DNA of 48,061 bases from Mycobacterium tilburgii (GCF_902168065.1 NZ_LR655714.1:1-48061), one strand, 5' to 3'; counted from the stretch's first letter, positions 1-10,081 are shown. The notes: generated by a model not told the origin, from the sequence alone. A program made the numbers and translations.

Positions 1-1357
1 ACCAGGAGGCCGGCACCGCGGCTGATCGCCTGGGAAGGAACCCAAGTCGCGGTGATCCTGATCGGCGAGGACAGCGTCGGCCGGTCCTGCCTGATTGATC
101 CGGCCGACGGCCGGCATGTCGTGCTGGACCGTCGATCCGGCGGCCGGCTGGTCGACGCCTGGAGCGGGGCGGCGCTCATCCGGGTGGGGCCGCGCGGCTA
201 CCACGAGATGATCATGCTGTTCGGACAGAACGAAATCGATTTGCTTCCTTCGGATCCCGGCTCCACGACGGCCGACGGGATCATCCTCGACGACCACCAG
301 CCCCGTCGGCTCCGGTACGGTCTGAGCGGTGAGCTGACGAAGCTGTACAACCCGGGCACCGGTGCTGACGGATACGTCCGGGCGCTGATCTGCAGCGACA
401 ACGGCTGCGAGCACGCCCGGTTACTGGAAGTCACCGTCACGCTGGACGGGGTCAAGTATTCGGTGGTGGCCGAGCGTGCCGACGGTGATCTGGACGAGTT
501 CGTCGTCAGTGATGACCTGTCCACCGTTGCGTTGCTGTGGAACCTGCAGGGCCGCAGCGAATTACAGATTCTCGAGTACACCGACTACACGTAGTCCGAA
601 CCCATTCCGCTGCCCGGTCCGGTCGCCGGGGAGTTGTCGATCAGTGCCGGCGGCGCGATGGTCGCGATGACCGTAGAGGGGCCGGCCATGCCCCGGACCG
701 TCGAATTGGTCGACCCGCGTTCGCGGGAGTGGGAACCCATCGACACCCAGTGCGACCGCGTCGCGCAGGTTCCCGAGGTGTTCGCCGAGCCGCACACGAT
801 CACGGCCCGCGACGGGCTGGAACTCAACGCCTGACTGTACCGGTCGATGGACGGCGGCGGCACGGCGGGTGCGGTGATGTTCCTGCACGGCGGCCCCGAG
901 GGCCAGGCCCGGGTCCGGTTACAACGACATCTTCTCCCGACTGGTCAGCGACGGGTTCGTGGTGCTGGCGCCGAATGTCCGCGGCTCCGGCAGATTCGGC
1001 CGCAGTTTCGTGCACGCCGACCACAAGGAGAAGCGGTTCGCTGCGATCGACGACGTCGCCGACTGCGCGCGCTTCCTGGCGAACAACGGGCTAGCCGATC
1101 CGCGCCAGATCGCTTGTGTGGGTTGGTCCTACGGCGGCTACCTGACGCAGGCGGCCCTGGCGTTTCATCCAGGCTTGTTCGCCGCCGGCGTCAGCATCTG
1201 CGGTATGAGCGACCTGAGCACGTTCGGGCATCCGGTCGGCGACCGTGAACTGCTCGAGCAACTCTCCCCGCTGCGGCGGGTCGATGCGCTGGTCGCCCTG
1301 CTGCTGGTGGTGCACGGGGCGCACGACACCAACGTTCCGGTCAGCGAGTCCGAACAG
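1..1357 (+). pseudogene. S9 family (prolyl-oligopeptidase-like) peptidase, 5'-cut by window and 3'-deleted
   Basis: Remnant of a serine peptidase of family S9 (dipeptidyl/acylaminoacyl peptidase type). The reading frame is open from base 1, so the start lies outside the window. It runs through a beta-propeller-like region to an in-frame TAG at 592-594, continues in the same frame to a TGA at 832-834, then to the oxyanion-hole region (MFLHGGPEGQ). Near 912-918 a frameshift moves it to another frame, which carries the nucleophile motif GWSYGGY near 1120 and the Asp motif HGAHDTNVP near 1320. The catalytic His that should follow is absent: after SESEQ at about 1357 the sequence abruptly becomes the 3' part of the opposite-strand methyltransferase gene. 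With two stops, one frameshift and a missing catalytic residue it cannot make active enzyme. The substrate class is not predictable. Confidence 0.85.
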
Positions 1358-2083
1358 TCGAAACCGTGCTGGCACCACTGCTCGGTGACCTCACGAATGC
1401 GTTCGGCTATTACCGCACGGTGTCGTTGGCGCCCTGCACGTTCTCGGTGGCCAACTGGCTGCCTGGCGCGCTGAGCTCAGTGATGTTGTCCAGCAGGCGA
1501 TCCTGGGCGTCTGGCGGCAGGAACGGCAACAGGTCCTCGGCGCTCCACGCGGTGTTGGCCGGGGTCCAGGCCCGCGGTGCGCAGCGCGGCCGGCTAGTCG
1601 TGGCGAAGGTCCACTGCCACCGCCCGCCGGTCGACCGTCGGCGCGGCGCCCAGCTCGGCGAGGGCCGCGGTCTTGAACTCGATGACCCGCGACTGGTCGA
1701 TCTCGAATACCGTCATGCCGTCCGGCCAGGGCAGGCCGGTAGGCGCGGGCGTCCAGTACCGAGGTCAAGATCACCGCTTGCCGGATGCCCGTGCCGGCCG
1801 TGGTGATGAAAAAGTCGTCGAAGAACCGGGTGCGTAGGCCCATAATGTCGGCCATGCCCAGCATCCCGAAGTCCCCGTTGTCGTCGACCGCGGCGGGGTC
1901 CAGTTCGCCGTTGGCGAGGCGGGTGAAAGTCGATGCCGACGGCACGCACCAGTGGTTCGGCGAACGGTCGTTGATCAGCGGCTGAGGCGCCCGCGTTGCC
2001 AGCGCGCGTCCCACCGCCACGCCGGTTGCCGTGGCCCCCACACCATTTCCCAGTTCCCAGGTGTCGTCATCGGTTCGCGCCAT
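1358..2083 (-). pseudogene. SAM-dependent methyltransferase (TIGR00027 / leucine carboxyl methyltransferase-like), 3'-truncated
   Basis: Remnant of one of the many mycobacterial putative SAM-dependent methyltransferases of the TIGR00027 family. The start at 2083 is preceded by a GGAGGG ribosome site and opens with the family's MARTDDDTWELGNGVGATAT block. Further blocks are [38 protein letters not shown] and, in other frames, FEIDQ and [17 protein letters not shown] segments. Compensating frameshifts scramble the segment after LIND, and another shift follows DARAYR near 1745. The recognisable sequence ends at IREVTEQWCQHGF near 1358, so roughly the last 30-40 codons are gone, where it meets the convergent S9 peptidase. 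Substrates of this family are largely unknown. Confidence 0.85.
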
Positions 2084-2183
2084 CGCCCTCCGTTCGTCGC
2101 ATTCGCCGCTGTCACCGAATGTACGGACGACTCCTTAACGACCACTGTGCGCAAATGCAACGTTGCATAAAATGCTGAATTCG

Positions 2184-3614
2184 ATGCGGCATTACTACTC
2201 CGTGGCAGCGATCCGCGACGCCGAAGCGCCGTTGTTGGCCAGCCTGCCCGACGGTGCCTTGATGAAGCGTGCGGCGTTCGGGCTGGCCACCGAGCTGATC
2301 AGCGAGCTGACCGAGCGCACCGGCGGCGTCGCCGGCCGGCAGGTGTGTGCGGTCGTCGGCTCCGGTGACAACGGCGGCGACGCGCTATGGGCGGCGACGT
2401 TTTTGCGGCGCCGCGGCGCCGCCGCCGACGCGGTGCTGCTCAACCCGTACCGCGCTCATCGCAAAGGCTTGGCGGCGTTCCGCAAAGCCGGCGGACGTGT
2501 AGTGGAGAGGGTCCCGGCGACAACCGATCTCGTCATCGACGGCGTGGTCGGCATTTCCGGGTCCGGGCCGTTGCGCACGGCCGCTGCCGAGGTGTTCGCC
2601 GCGGCGAAGAGGCCGGACGGCACCGACATCCCGGTGGTCGCCGTCGACATCCCCAGCGGCATCGACGTCGAGACCGGCGCGATCACCGGGCCTGCCGTGC
2701 GCGCCGCGGTCACCGTCACCTTCGGCGGCCTCAAACCCGTGCACGCGCTGGCCGACTGCGGCCGCGTCGCGCTGATCGACATTGGCCTGGACCTGCCCGA
2801 AACGGACATGTTGGCCTTCGAGGCCGCCGACGTCGCCGCGCGCTGGCCGGTACCCGGTCCGCGCGACGACAAGTACACGCAGGGCGTGACGGGAATCCTG
2901 GCCGGCTCGTCAACGTATCCGGGTGCGGCCGTGCTGTGCACCGGCGCCGCTGTCGCGGCCACCTCGGGCATGGTCCGTTACGCGGGCAGCGGGCACAGCC
3001 AGGTGCTCGCGGCGTGGCCTGAAGTCATCGCGACGCCCACGCCCGCGTCGGCCGGGCGGGTGCAGGCCTGGGTCGTCGGGCCCGGGTTGGGCACCGACGA
3101 CGTCGGCGCCGCCGCGCTATGGTTCGCACTCGAAACCGACCTGCCGGTGCTCGTCGACGCCGACGGGTTGACCATCCTGGCGGCTCACCCGGAGCTGGTC
3201 GCCAACCGCGCGGCACCGACGCTGCTGACCCCACACGCCGGGGAGTTCGCCCGGTTGGCGGGGCACCCGCCGGGTGAGGACAGGGTGGCGGCATGCCGCA
3301 AGCTGGCCGACGAACTGGGCGCCACCGTGCTGCTCAAGGGCAATGTCACCGTCATCGCCGACCCCTGCGGCCCCGTCTACCTCAATCCGGCCGGGCAGTC
3401 CTGGGCCGCGACGGCCGGGTCCGGTGACGTGCTGTCGGGGATGATCGGCGCACTGTTGGCGTCCGGGTTACCGACTGCCGAGGCTGCTGCGGCGGGGGCG
3501 TTCGTGCACGCGCGGGCCGCTGCGGCCTCGGCCACCGATCCAGGGCCGGGTGAGGCGCCCACGTCGGCGTCACGCATCGTGCCGCACATCCGGGCCGCCC
3601 TGGCCGAGGTGTAG
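2184..3614 (+). CDS. nnr: Bifunctional NAD(P)H-hydrate repair enzyme (epimerase + ADP-dependent dehydratase)
   Basis: A cytosolic repair enzyme that returns damaged NAD(P)H hydrates to NAD(P)H: the N-terminal domain epimerises the R form and the C-terminal domain dehydrates the S form using a nucleotide. The protein is 476 residues, the usual two-domain length. The epimerase half shows VVGSGDNGGDALWAA near residue 65. The kinase-fold dehydratase half shows LAGSSTYPGAAVLCTGAA, VVGPGLGT, LTPHAGEFARLAG and the catalytic TAGSGDVLSGMIGALLASG. I chose ATG 2184 (MRHYYSV), which matches the Rv3433c-type N-terminus; the earlier in-frame ATGs at 2163 and 2172 would add seven or four unlikely residues. 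gadB follows 18 bases downstream with its own ribosome site, suggesting co-transcription. The gene is intact. Confidence 0.95.
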   Translation: MRHYYSVAAIRDAEAPLLASLPDGALMKRAAFGLATELISELTERTGGVAGRQVCAVVGSGDNGGDALWAATFLRRRGAAADAVLLNPYRAHRKGLAAFRKAGGRVVERVPATTDLVIDGVVGISGSGPLRTAAAEVFAAAKRPDGTDIPVVAVDIPSGIDVETGAITGPAVRAAVTVTFGGLKPVHALADCGRVALIDIGLDLPETDMLAFEAADVAARWPVPGPRDDKYTQGVTGILAGSSTYPGAAVLCTGAAVAATSGMVRYAGSGHSQVLAAWPEVIATPTPASAGRVQAWVVGPGLGTDDVGAAALWFALETDLPVLVDADGLTILAAHPELVANRAAPTLLTPHAGEFARLAGHPPGEDRVAACRKLADELGATVLLKGNVTVIADPCGPVYLNPAGQSWAATAGSGDVLSGMIGALLASGLPTAEAAAAGAFVHARAAAASATDPGPGEAPTSASRIVPHIRAALAEV

Positions 3615-3632
3615 CCCGAGAAAGGAACCCGC

Positions 3633-5024
3633 ATGCCGCAACACCCGTCGCTGCCCACCCACTCGATCACGCCCGCCTACACCGGGCGGCTGTTTACCAC
3701 GCCGGTGCCGGCGCTGCGGCTGCCCGACGAGTCGATGGATCCCGAGGCCGCCTACCGCTTCATCCACGACGAGCTGATGCTGGACGGCAGCTCCCGGCTG
3801 AACCTGGCCACTTTCGTCACCACCTGGATGGACCCGGAGGCCGGGCGGCTGATGTCCGAGACGTTCGACAAGAATATGATCGACAAGGACGAATACCCGG
3901 CGACCGCGGCCATCGAGCAGCGCTGCGTGTGCATGGTGGCGGACCTGTTCCACGCCGAGGTCCTGCGCGACGACGACCCGTCCAGCGCCACCGGCGTGTC
4001 CACCATCGGTTCGAGCGAGGCGGTGATGCTGGGCGGCCTGGCGATGAAGTGGCGCTGGCGCGAGAAGGTCGGCTCCGGAAAGGACGGCTGGAAGGGCCGC
4101 ACCCCGAACCTGGTGATGGGCTCCAACGTCCAGGTGGTCTGGGAGAAGTTCTGCCGCTACTTCGACGTCGAACCGCGCTACCTGCCGATGGAGGAGGGGC
4201 GGTACGTCATCACACCCGAGCAGGTCGTCGACGCCGTCGACGAGGACACCATCGGCGTGGTCGCGATCCTGGGCACCACCTACACCGGCGAGCTGGAACC
4301 GATCGCCGACATCTGCGCCGCGCTAGACAAGCTAGCGGCGGGCGGCGGGGTGGACGTTCCGGTGCATGTCGATGCCGCCAGCGGTGGCTTTGTGGTACCC
4401 TTCCTCCTCCCCGAACTGAAATGGGACTTCCGGCTGCCGCGGGTGGTGTCGATCAACGTCAGCGGCCACAAGTACGGGCTGACCTACCCGGGCGTCGGGT
4501 TCGTTGTGTGGCGCGCCAAGGAGTACCTGCCCGAGGATCTGGTGTTCCACGTGAACTACCTGGGCGGCGACATGCCGACGTTCACGCTGAACTTCTCCCG
4601 CCCCGGCAACCAGGTGGTGGGCCAGTACTACAACTTCCTGCGGCTCGGCCGCGAGGGCTACACCCAGGTGATGCAGACGTTGTCGGCGACCGCGCGCTGG
4701 CTGGGCGAACAGCTGCGGACCGGGGAGCACGCAGAGCTGATCTCCGACGGCTCGGCGATCCCGGTGGTGGCGTTCCGGCTGGCCCGCGGCCTGGGCTATA
4801 CCGAGTTCGACGTCTCCCACGAGCTGCGCGGCTTCGGCTGGCAGGTGCCCGCCTACACGATGCCCGACAACGCCACCAATGTGTCGGTGCTGCGGGTCGT
4901 GGTGCGCGAGGGCCTCTCCGCGGACCTGGCCCGCGCGCTGCACGACGACGCACGCATCGCGCTGGCCTCCCTGGACAAGCTCAAGCCGGGCGGCCACTAC
5001 CGCGCGGAGCACTTCGCGCACTGA
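3633..5024 (+). CDS. gadB: Glutamate decarboxylase (PLP-dependent)
   Basis: Converts glutamate to GABA and CO2, consuming a proton; it is associated with acid tolerance and the GABA shunt. The product is 463 residues, close to the family norm of about 460. The group II decarboxylase fold is intact: [20 protein letters not shown] at about residues 128-147, substrate-side [10 protein letters not shown] near 245, and the PLP-lysine motif [15 protein letters not shown] near 270. The start ATG at 3633 has an AGAAAGGAAC ribosome-site region just upstream. It follows nnr by 18 bases, the same order as Rv3433c-Rv3432c. No partner antiporter (gadC) lies next to it. No lesion was seen. Confidence 0.95.
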   Translation: MPQHPSLPTHSITPAYTGRLFTTPVPALRLPDESMDPEAAYRFIHDELMLDGSSRLNLATFVTTWMDPEAGRLMSETFDKNMIDKDEYPATAAIEQRCVCMVADLFHAEVLRDDDPSSATGVSTIGSSEAVMLGGLAMKWRWREKVGSGKDGWKGRTPNLVMGSNVQVVWEKFCRYFDVEPRYLPMEEGRYVITPEQVVDAVDEDTIGVVAILGTTYTGELEPIADICAALDKLAAGGGVDVPVHVDAASGGFVVPFLLPELKWDFRLPRVVSINVSGHKYGLTYPGVGFVVWRAKEYLPEDLVFHVNYLGGDMPTFTLNFSRPGNQVVGQYYNFLRLGREGYTQVMQTLSATARWLGEQLRTGEHAELISDGSAIPVVAFRLARGLGYTEFDVSHELRGFGWQVPAYTMPDNATNVSVLRVVVREGLSADLARALHDDARIALASLDKLKPGGHYRAEHFAH

Positions 5025-5099
5025 CGTCGCGCGTGTGCGCACGGTTTTCGGTGTGCGCTTAGGGCGGCCGCCGCGGCGTGTCGCCGCCCGGGCCACACG

Positions 5100-5115
5100 C
5101 TGCGGCATGCCGCAG
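5100..5115. repeat. Perfect 16-bp palindrome upstream of alr
   Basis: The sequence CTGCGGCATGCCGCAG equals its own reverse complement. It sits in the 115-base gap between gadB and alr, 25 bases before the GTG chosen as alr start, and contains the alternative ATG (5107). It could be a dyad operator or a small hairpin in the leader. No known regulator site is recognised. Confidence 0.4.
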
Positions 5116-5139
5116 CCCGTCCTCTGGGACAATGGTGGC

Positions 5140-6306
5140 GTGGCAGTTACCCCGCTCTCCCTGACGCCTGGCGTCGTGGCCGAGGCTGTCGTGGACCTGG
5201 AGGCGATCGCGCACAACGTGCGGGTGCTGCGTGAGCACGCCGGTTCCGCCCAGGTCATGGCCGTTGTCAAGGCCGATGGCTACGGCCACGGAGCGGTCCC
5301 GGTGGCGCGCGCCGCGCTGACAGCCGGCGCCGTCGAACTGGGCGTGGCAACTGTCGACGAGGCGCTGGCGCTACGCGCCGCCGGCATCACCGCCCCGGTG
5401 CTGGCCTGGCTGCATCCGCCCGGCATCGACTTCGGGCCCGCGCTGCAGGCCGACGTCGAGATCGCAATGTCCTCAATGCGTCAGCTCGACGAGCTGCTCG
5501 ACGCCGTGCACCGCACCGGCCGCACCGCCACGGTGACCGTCAAGGTGGACACCGGGCTGAACCGCAACGGGGTGGCCCCCGCGCACTATCCAGCGATGCT
5601 GACCGCGTTGCGTCGGGCCGTCGCCGAGGACGCCGTCCGGCTGCGCGGGCTGATGTCACACATGGTGTTCGCCGACCAGTCGGGCAACGCGATCAACGAC
5701 GTTCAGTGCACCAGGTTCAGCGAGATGCTGGCCGAGGCGTGCGGCCGGGGCCTGCACTTCGAGATCGCCCACCTCTCGAATTCCTCGGCGACGATGTCTC
5801 GTCCCGACCTGGCCTTCGACATGGTGCGGCCCGGCATCGCGGTGTACGGCCTGAGCCCTGTCCCCGAGCGTGGCGACCTAGGGCTGACCCCGGCGATGAC
5901 CGTGAAATGTGCTGTCGCACTGGTAAAGTCGGTGCGCGCTGGCGAAGGCGTTTCGTACGCGCACACCTGGATCGCCGAACGTGACACCACGGTGGCGCTG
6001 ATGCCGATCGGATACGCCGACGGGGTCTTCCGGTCACTGGGCGGCCGGCTCGAGGTGTTGATCAACGGCCGGCGCCGCCCCGGCGTCGGACGGATCTGCA
6101 TGGACCAATTCCTGGTCGACCTGGGCCCCGGCCCGGTCGACGTGACCGAGGGCGACGAGGCAATCCTGTTCGGTCCCGGCGCCTACGGCGAACCCACCGC
6201 ACAGGATTGGGCCGACCTTCTCGGCAGCATCCACTACGAGGTGGTGACCAGTCCACGGGGACGGGTCACCCGGACCTACCGCGAGGCCGAAACTGTTGAG
6301 CGATGA
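5140..6306 (+). CDS. alr: Alanine racemase
   Basis: A PLP enzyme that interconverts L- and D-alanine and so supplies D-Ala for peptidoglycan; it is the target of D-cycloserine. The PLP lysine lies in [11 protein letters not shown] near residue 45, and the catalytic tyrosine of the second subunit in GVSYAHTW near 270. VGRICMDQF and a C-terminal [12 protein letters not shown] complete the fold. I chose GTG 5140, giving 388 residues and an N-terminus [16 protein letters not shown] like other non-tuberculous mycobacteria; ATG 5107 is in frame and would add 11 residues. Compared with M. tuberculosis, the insertion of PE/PPE and transposase genes between gadB and alr is absent. The stop overlaps the start region of the broken hydrolase downstream. 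Confidence 0.95.
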   Translation: MAVTPLSLTPGVVAEAVVDLEAIAHNVRVLREHAGSAQVMAVVKADGYGHGAVPVARAALTAGAVELGVATVDEALALRAAGITAPVLAWLHPPGIDFGPALQADVEIAMSSMRQLDELLDAVHRTGRTATVTVKVDTGLNRNGVAPAHYPAMLTALRRAVAEDAVRLRGLMSHMVFADQSGNAINDVQCTRFSEMLAEACGRGLHFEIAHLSNSSATMSRPDLAFDMVRPGIAVYGLSPVPERGDLGLTPAMTVKCAVALVKSVRAGEGVSYAHTWIAERDTTVALMPIGYADGVFRSLGGRLEVLINGRRRPGVGRICMDQFLVDLGPGPVDVTEGDEAILFGPGAYGEPTAQDWADLLGSIHYEVVTSPRGRVTRTYREAETVER

Positions 6307-7410
6307 GGGGGTTCGACGGCGGCGCGGGGGGAAGGACGTGGCTGGCCGACGGTTCGGGGTTGACTGCGGTCGCGACCATCGTCGGCGCCTCGGTGCGCCG
6401 GTCGATGACGCAACGCGTCAGCCTCATCGAGGACCCGTACGCCGGCGAGGATTTCGAGCGGCTGCAAAGCGACCGCAGCTACGTGGTGACCACCTCCGAC
6501 GGGGTGCCACTGGCGGTGCGGGAAGTGGTCCGGTGGACGCGCCACTGACGATGGTGTTCGTGCACGACTTCTGTCTGCGGATGGGCGCCTTCTACTTTCA
6601 GCGCAAACGGCTCGCCGAAAAATGAGGACCACGTGTGCAGGTGGTCTTCTACGACCACCCCAGGCACGGCCGGTCCGGGGAGGCATCGCCGGAGACTTAC
6701 ACCCTGACCCAGCTCGGCCAGGATCTGGAAAGCGTGCTGACCGACATCGCCCCGCGCGGCGTCATCGTTCTGGTCGGCCATTCGATGGGCGGAATGACGG
6801 TGCTCTCCCACGACCGGCAATACCCCGAGCATTACAGCACACGGATCGTCGGCGTGGCGTTGATCTCCTCGGCCGCCGAAGGGGTACTCGCTCGCCGCTC
6901 GGTGAGATCCTGAAAAACCCTGCGGTGGAAGCATTTCAGTTCACCGCGCGGTCGGCTCCCAAACTCATGCACCGCGGGCGTAACGTGTCGCTAGCGCTGA
7001 TCGGCCCGGTGCTGAGGGCCGCGTCCTACAGCGGCCTGCAGGTCAGCCGGAGCCTGGACGCGTTCTCCCAGCAGATGATGAACGGCACCCCGACCCCCAC
7101 GCTGGTCGGCTTTATACGGGCGCGGGAAGTGCACGACGAGACCGCCGGGCTGTGGCCATTGCTGCGGATCCCGACGTTGATCGCCTGCGGTGACCACGAT
7201 CTGATCACCCCGGACGAATACTCGCGCAAGATGGCCGCCTCGCTGCCGCAATCCGAACTGGTCATAGTCAACGGCGCCAGTCATCTTGCCCTGCTGGACA
7301 AGCCCGAGGCCATCAACGAGGGTCTGGTCCGGCTGGTCAACCGCACCGACCCGGGCCCGATGACGCTGTGGTACCGGCGGATGCAAGAGCGGTGGTGGCG
7401 CCGTGGTTGA
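6303..7410 (+). pseudogene. Alpha/beta hydrolase, multiply frameshifted
   Basis: Remnant of an alpha/beta hydrolase encoded between alr and tsaE. Pieces in successive frames are: 6303-6540 (RRSMTQRVSLIEDPYAGEDF, ending VPLAVREV), 6530-6625 (DAPLTMVFVHDFCLRMGAF to a TGA), 6635-6890 (FYDHPRHGRSGEASPETYT, nucleophile GHSMGGMTVL) and 6893-7410 (SPLGEILKNP, with the Asp in ACGDHDLITPDEY and the His in NGASHLALLDKPEA). All three catalytic residues survive as sequence, but at least three frameshifts separate them, near 6535, 6625 and 6890. The 3' end overlaps the tsaE start by 8 bases, so transcription through it may still serve tsaE. Substrate unknown. Confidence 0.9.
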
Positions 7411-7888
7411 CCAGCGGGCACCGCTGAGATCGGGATCGGGGACGGCCAACTGCGAGCGGGTCGAGGACACCATCGCGCTCGGGTCGCAGCTGGGACGGGA
7501 GCTGCGCGCCGGTGACGTCGTCGTGCTATCCGGCCCGCTCGGGGCGGGAAAGACGGTGCTGGCCAAGGGAATCGCCGAGGCCATGGACGTCGACGGCCCG
7601 GTCACCTCGCCCACCTACGTGCTGGCCCGGGTGCATCCGCCGCGCCGGGCCGGGGCGCCGGCGATGATTCACGTAGACGTCTACCGGCTGCTTGATCACC
7701 AGGGCGCCGATCTGCTCGCGGAACTCGATTCGCTGGACCTCGACACCGAGCTCGAAGATGCGGTGGTTGTGGTGGAGTGGGGCGAGGGCCTGGCCGAGCG
7801 CCTGACCGAGCACCATCTCGACATCTGGCTGGAGCAGGTTAGCCACTCCGACGCGCGGATCGCGACCTGGCAGTGGGCGCACACGTGA
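7403..7888 (+). CDS. tsaE: tRNA t6A37 biosynthesis ATPase TsaE
   Basis: The ATPase partner of TsaB-TsaD in making N6-threonylcarbamoyl-adenosine at position 37 of ANN-decoding tRNAs. The protein has 161 residues with a Walker A motif SGPLGAGKTVLAKG at about residues 44-57, a switch-like SPTYVLARVH, and HVDVYRL, all typical of YjeE/TsaE. The start is GTG 7403, just inside the 3' end of the dead hydrolase. Its stop overlaps the next start as GTGA at 7885-7888, implying translational coupling to tsaB. tsaE, tsaB, rimI and tsaD form one chain of 4-base overlaps. No lesion was seen. Confidence 0.95.
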   Translation: MVDQRAPLRSGSGTANCERVEDTIALGSQLGRELRAGDVVVLSGPLGAGKTVLAKGIAEAMDVDGPVTSPTYVLARVHPPRRAGAPAMIHVDVYRLLDHQGADLLAELDSLDLDTELEDAVVVVEWGEGLAERLTEHHLDIWLEQVSHSDARIATWQWAHT

Positions 7889-8514
7889 ATCTGGTTCTCG
7901 CCCTGGACACTTCCACCCCGGCCGTGACCGCCGGTGTGGTCCGCCGCGACGGCACGGCGTGGACCGTGCTGGCCCAGCGGGTAACCGTCGACGCCCGCGC
8001 CCACGCCGAACGACTCACACCCAACGCGCTGGCCGCGCTCGCCGACGCCGGGCTGACGATGAACGACCTCGACGCCGTCGCGGTCGGCTGCGGTCCCGGG
8101 CCGTTCACCGGGCTGCGGGCGGGCATGGCCACGGCCGCCGCCTACGGCCACGCGCTGGGCATCCCGGTGCACGGCGTGTGCAGTCTCGATGCCATCGGCG
8201 TGCTGACCTCCGGCGACACCTTGGTCGTCACCGACGCCCGGCGCCGCGAAATCTATTGGGCCCGTTACCGAGACGGAGTCCGCGTCGAGGGTACGGCCGT
8301 CAACGCCCTGGCCGACGTCGACCCCGGCGCTGCCCGGGCCGTCGCCGGTTCACCCGAACACGCCGCGCTGTTCGGCCTGCCCGTGTGCGAGCCTGTCCAT
8401 CCCACCCCGGCCGGGCTTGTCGCCGCGGTGCCCGACTTGCCGGCCGAACCGGCGCCACTGGTCGCGCTGTATCTGCGCCGGCCTGACGCGAAGCCACTGG
8501 CGGCCCACCAGTGA
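7885..8514 (+). CDS. tsaB: tRNA t6A37 biosynthesis protein TsaB
   Basis: An inactive ASKHA-fold paralogue that scaffolds TsaD and TsaE in t6A synthesis. It has 209 residues; conserved blocks are LVLALDTSTPAVTAG at the start, VDARAHAERLTPNALAALADAGL, VGCGPGPFTGLRAGMATA and VVTDARRREIYWARY. I chose GTG 7885, which gives the GTGA coupling with tsaE and starts directly at the first beta strand; GTG 7873 is also in frame and adds four residues. The rimI start overlaps its stop as GTGA at 8511-8514. Confidence 0.94.
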   Translation: MNLVLALDTSTPAVTAGVVRRDGTAWTVLAQRVTVDARAHAERLTPNALAALADAGLTMNDLDAVAVGCGPGPFTGLRAGMATAAAYGHALGIPVHGVCSLDAIGVLTSGDTLVVTDARRREIYWARYRDGVRVEGTAVNALADVDPGAARAVAGSPEHAALFGLPVCEPVHPTPAGLVAAVPDLPAEPAPLVALYLRRPDAKPLAAHQ

Positions 8515-8978
8515 CCGCGTGCAGCGAGCCCGTGACCCTCGGTGCGCTGACATCGGCCGACGCGCAGCGCTGCGCTCAGCTGGAAGCCAGCCTGTTCGAC
8601 GGCGACGACCCTTGGCCCGCCGCCGCGTTCAACCGCGAATTGGCCAGCACCTACCACCATTACGTGGGGGCGCGGATGGCCGACACACTGGTCGGCTATG
8701 CCGGAATCGCCAGGCTGGGCCGCCGACCGTCGTTCGAGTATGAGGTGCACACCATCGGCGTCGACCCCGCCTATCAGGGACGGGGTCTCGGCCGCCGCCT
8801 GCTCGACGAGCTGCTGAAGTTCGCCGACGGCGGTGTCGTCTACCTGGAGGTCCGCACCGACAACGAGCCGGCCATCGCGCTGTACCGCAGCGTCGGTTTC
8901 GAGCAGATCGGCGTGCGCAAGCGCTACTACCGGGTCAGCGGTGCGGACGCTTACACAATGCGACGGGAAGCGACATGA
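8511..8978 (+). CDS. rimI: Ribosomal protein S18-alanine N-acetyltransferase (RimI-type GNAT)
   Basis: A GNAT acetyltransferase of 155 residues that transfers acetyl from acetyl-CoA to protein N-termini. The acetyl-CoA pyrophosphate loop [19 protein letters not shown] is at about residues 84-102, followed by [21 protein letters not shown] and the GVRKRYYR motif near the C-terminus typical of RimI. The first strand carries [17 protein letters not shown]. It sits between tsaB and tsaD with 4-base overlaps on both sides, the usual mycobacterial order. Whether S18 is its only target cannot be told from sequence. Confidence 0.92.
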   Translation: MTACSEPVTLGALTSADAQRCAQLEASLFDGDDPWPAAAFNRELASTYHHYVGARMADTLVGYAGIARLGRRPSFEYEVHTIGVDPAYQGRGLGRRLLDELLKFADGGVVYLEVRTDNEPAIALYRSVGFEQIGVRKRYYRVSGADAYTMRREAT

Positions 8979-10009
8979 CGACCATCCTGGCGATCGAAAC
9001 CTCTTGCGATGAAACGGGAGTCGGTATCACGCGGCTCGACGCCGATGGCACCATCACCCTGCTGGCAGACGAGGTAGCTTCCAGCGTCGACGAGCACGTC
9101 CGGTTCGGCGGCGTGGTCCCCGAAATCGCGTCCCGAGCGCATCTGGAGGCGCTCGGCCCGGCTATGCGTCGCGCGCTGGCGGCCGCGAGCGTGGCCAAGC
9201 CCGACATCGTCGCGGCTACCATCGGGCCCGGCATGGCCGGCGCGCTGCTGGTGGGAGTCGCTGCGGCCAAAGCGTATTCGGCCGCGTGGGGGGTGCCGTT
9301 CTACGCGGTGAACCATCTGGGCGGGCACCTTGCCGCGGACGTGTACGAACACGGTCCGCTGCCCGAGTGCGTGGCGCTGCTGGTGTCCGGCGGACACACG
9401 CACCTGTTGCACGTGCGGTCGCTGGGTGAACCGATCGTCGAGCTGGGCAGCACCGTCGACGACGCCGCCGGTGAGGCGTACGACAAGGTGGCCCGGCTGC
9501 TGGGGCTGGGTTATCCGGGCGGCAAGGTGCTCGACGACCTGGCCCACAGCTGTGATCGCGGCGCCGCGGACATCCCTGTCTTCCCGCGCGGCATGACCGG
9601 TCCGGGCGATGAGCCGTACGCGTTCAGCTTCTCCGGCCTCAAGACCACCGTCGCGCGTTACGTGGAGAGCCACCCCGATGCGGGGACCGCCAAGATCGCC
9701 GCCGGATTCCAGGAGGCGGTCGCCGACGTGCTGACCCGCAAGGCGGTGCGCGCCGCCTCCGACCTGGGCGTCGGGACCCTGCTGATCGCCGGGGGAGTGG
9801 CCGCCAACTCCCGACTGCGGGAGCTGGCCACCCAGCGCTGTGCCGAGGCGGACCTGACGCTGCGGATCCCCCGGCCCCGGCTGTGTACCGACAACGGGGC
9901 GATGATTGCGTCGTTCGCCGCGCACCTGGTGGCGGCTGGCGCGCCGCCGTCGCCGTTGGACGTGCCCAGCGACCCGGGGCTGCCCGTGGTAAAAGCCCAG
10001 GTGAGTTGA
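8975..10009 (+). CDS. tsaD: tRNA N6-adenosine threonylcarbamoyltransferase TsaD
   Basis: The catalytic subunit that moves the threonylcarbamoyl group from its AMP ester to A37 of tRNA. The product is 344 residues. Visible motifs are [15 protein letters not shown] at the N-terminus, [15 protein letters not shown], the metal-binding pair of histidines in [60 protein letters not shown] and CTDNGAMIA. The start overlaps the rimI stop as ATGA (8975-8978). A 239-base gap follows, then groES with its own CIRCE-controlled promoter, so this probably ends the tsa transcript. Intact. Confidence 0.96.
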   Translation: MTTILAIETSCDETGVGITRLDADGTITLLADEVASSVDEHVRFGGVVPEIASRAHLEALGPAMRRALAAASVAKPDIVAATIGPGMAGALLVGVAAAKAYSAAWGVPFYAVNHLGGHLAADVYEHGPLPECVALLVSGGHTHLLHVRSLGEPIVELGSTVDDAAGEAYDKVARLLGLGYPGGKVLDDLAHSCDRGAADIPVFPRGMTGPGDEPYAFSFSGLKTTVARYVESHPDAGTAKIAAGFQEAVADVLTRKAVRAASDLGVGTLLIAGGVAANSRLRELATQRCAEADLTLRIPRPRLCTDNGAMIASFAAHLVAAGAPPSPLDVPSDPGLPVVKAQVS

Positions 10010-10054
10010 GCTGGCGGCGGAAAAATTGAGGAAGCAGCGAGGCGGCCTTGAGTG

Positions 10055-10081
10055 CTAGCACTCTCGTGTATAGAGTGCTAG
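10055..10081. promoter_or_regulatory. CIRCE operator (HrcA binding site) of groES-groEL1
   Basis: The arms CTAGCACTC (10055-10063) and GAGTGCTAG (10073-10081) are exact inverted repeats separated by nine bases, the defining layout of CIRCE. It lies 168 bases before the groES start. HrcA binds such sites and represses groE until heat stress. A third arm copy, GAGTGCTAG at 10050-10058, overlaps the left arm and makes a perfect 14-bp palindrome (10050-10063). Confidence 0.93.

Noticed and set aside
5037..5058. Possible terminator after gadB (GCGCAC / GTGCGC stem)
   Set aside because: Only six base pairs with a 10-base loop and a single TT after it; too weak to call.
4332..5270. 312-codon open frame on the minus strand across gadB and alr
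   Set aside because: It is antisense to well-conserved gadB, shows no family motif, and is expected in G+C-rich DNA with few stops.
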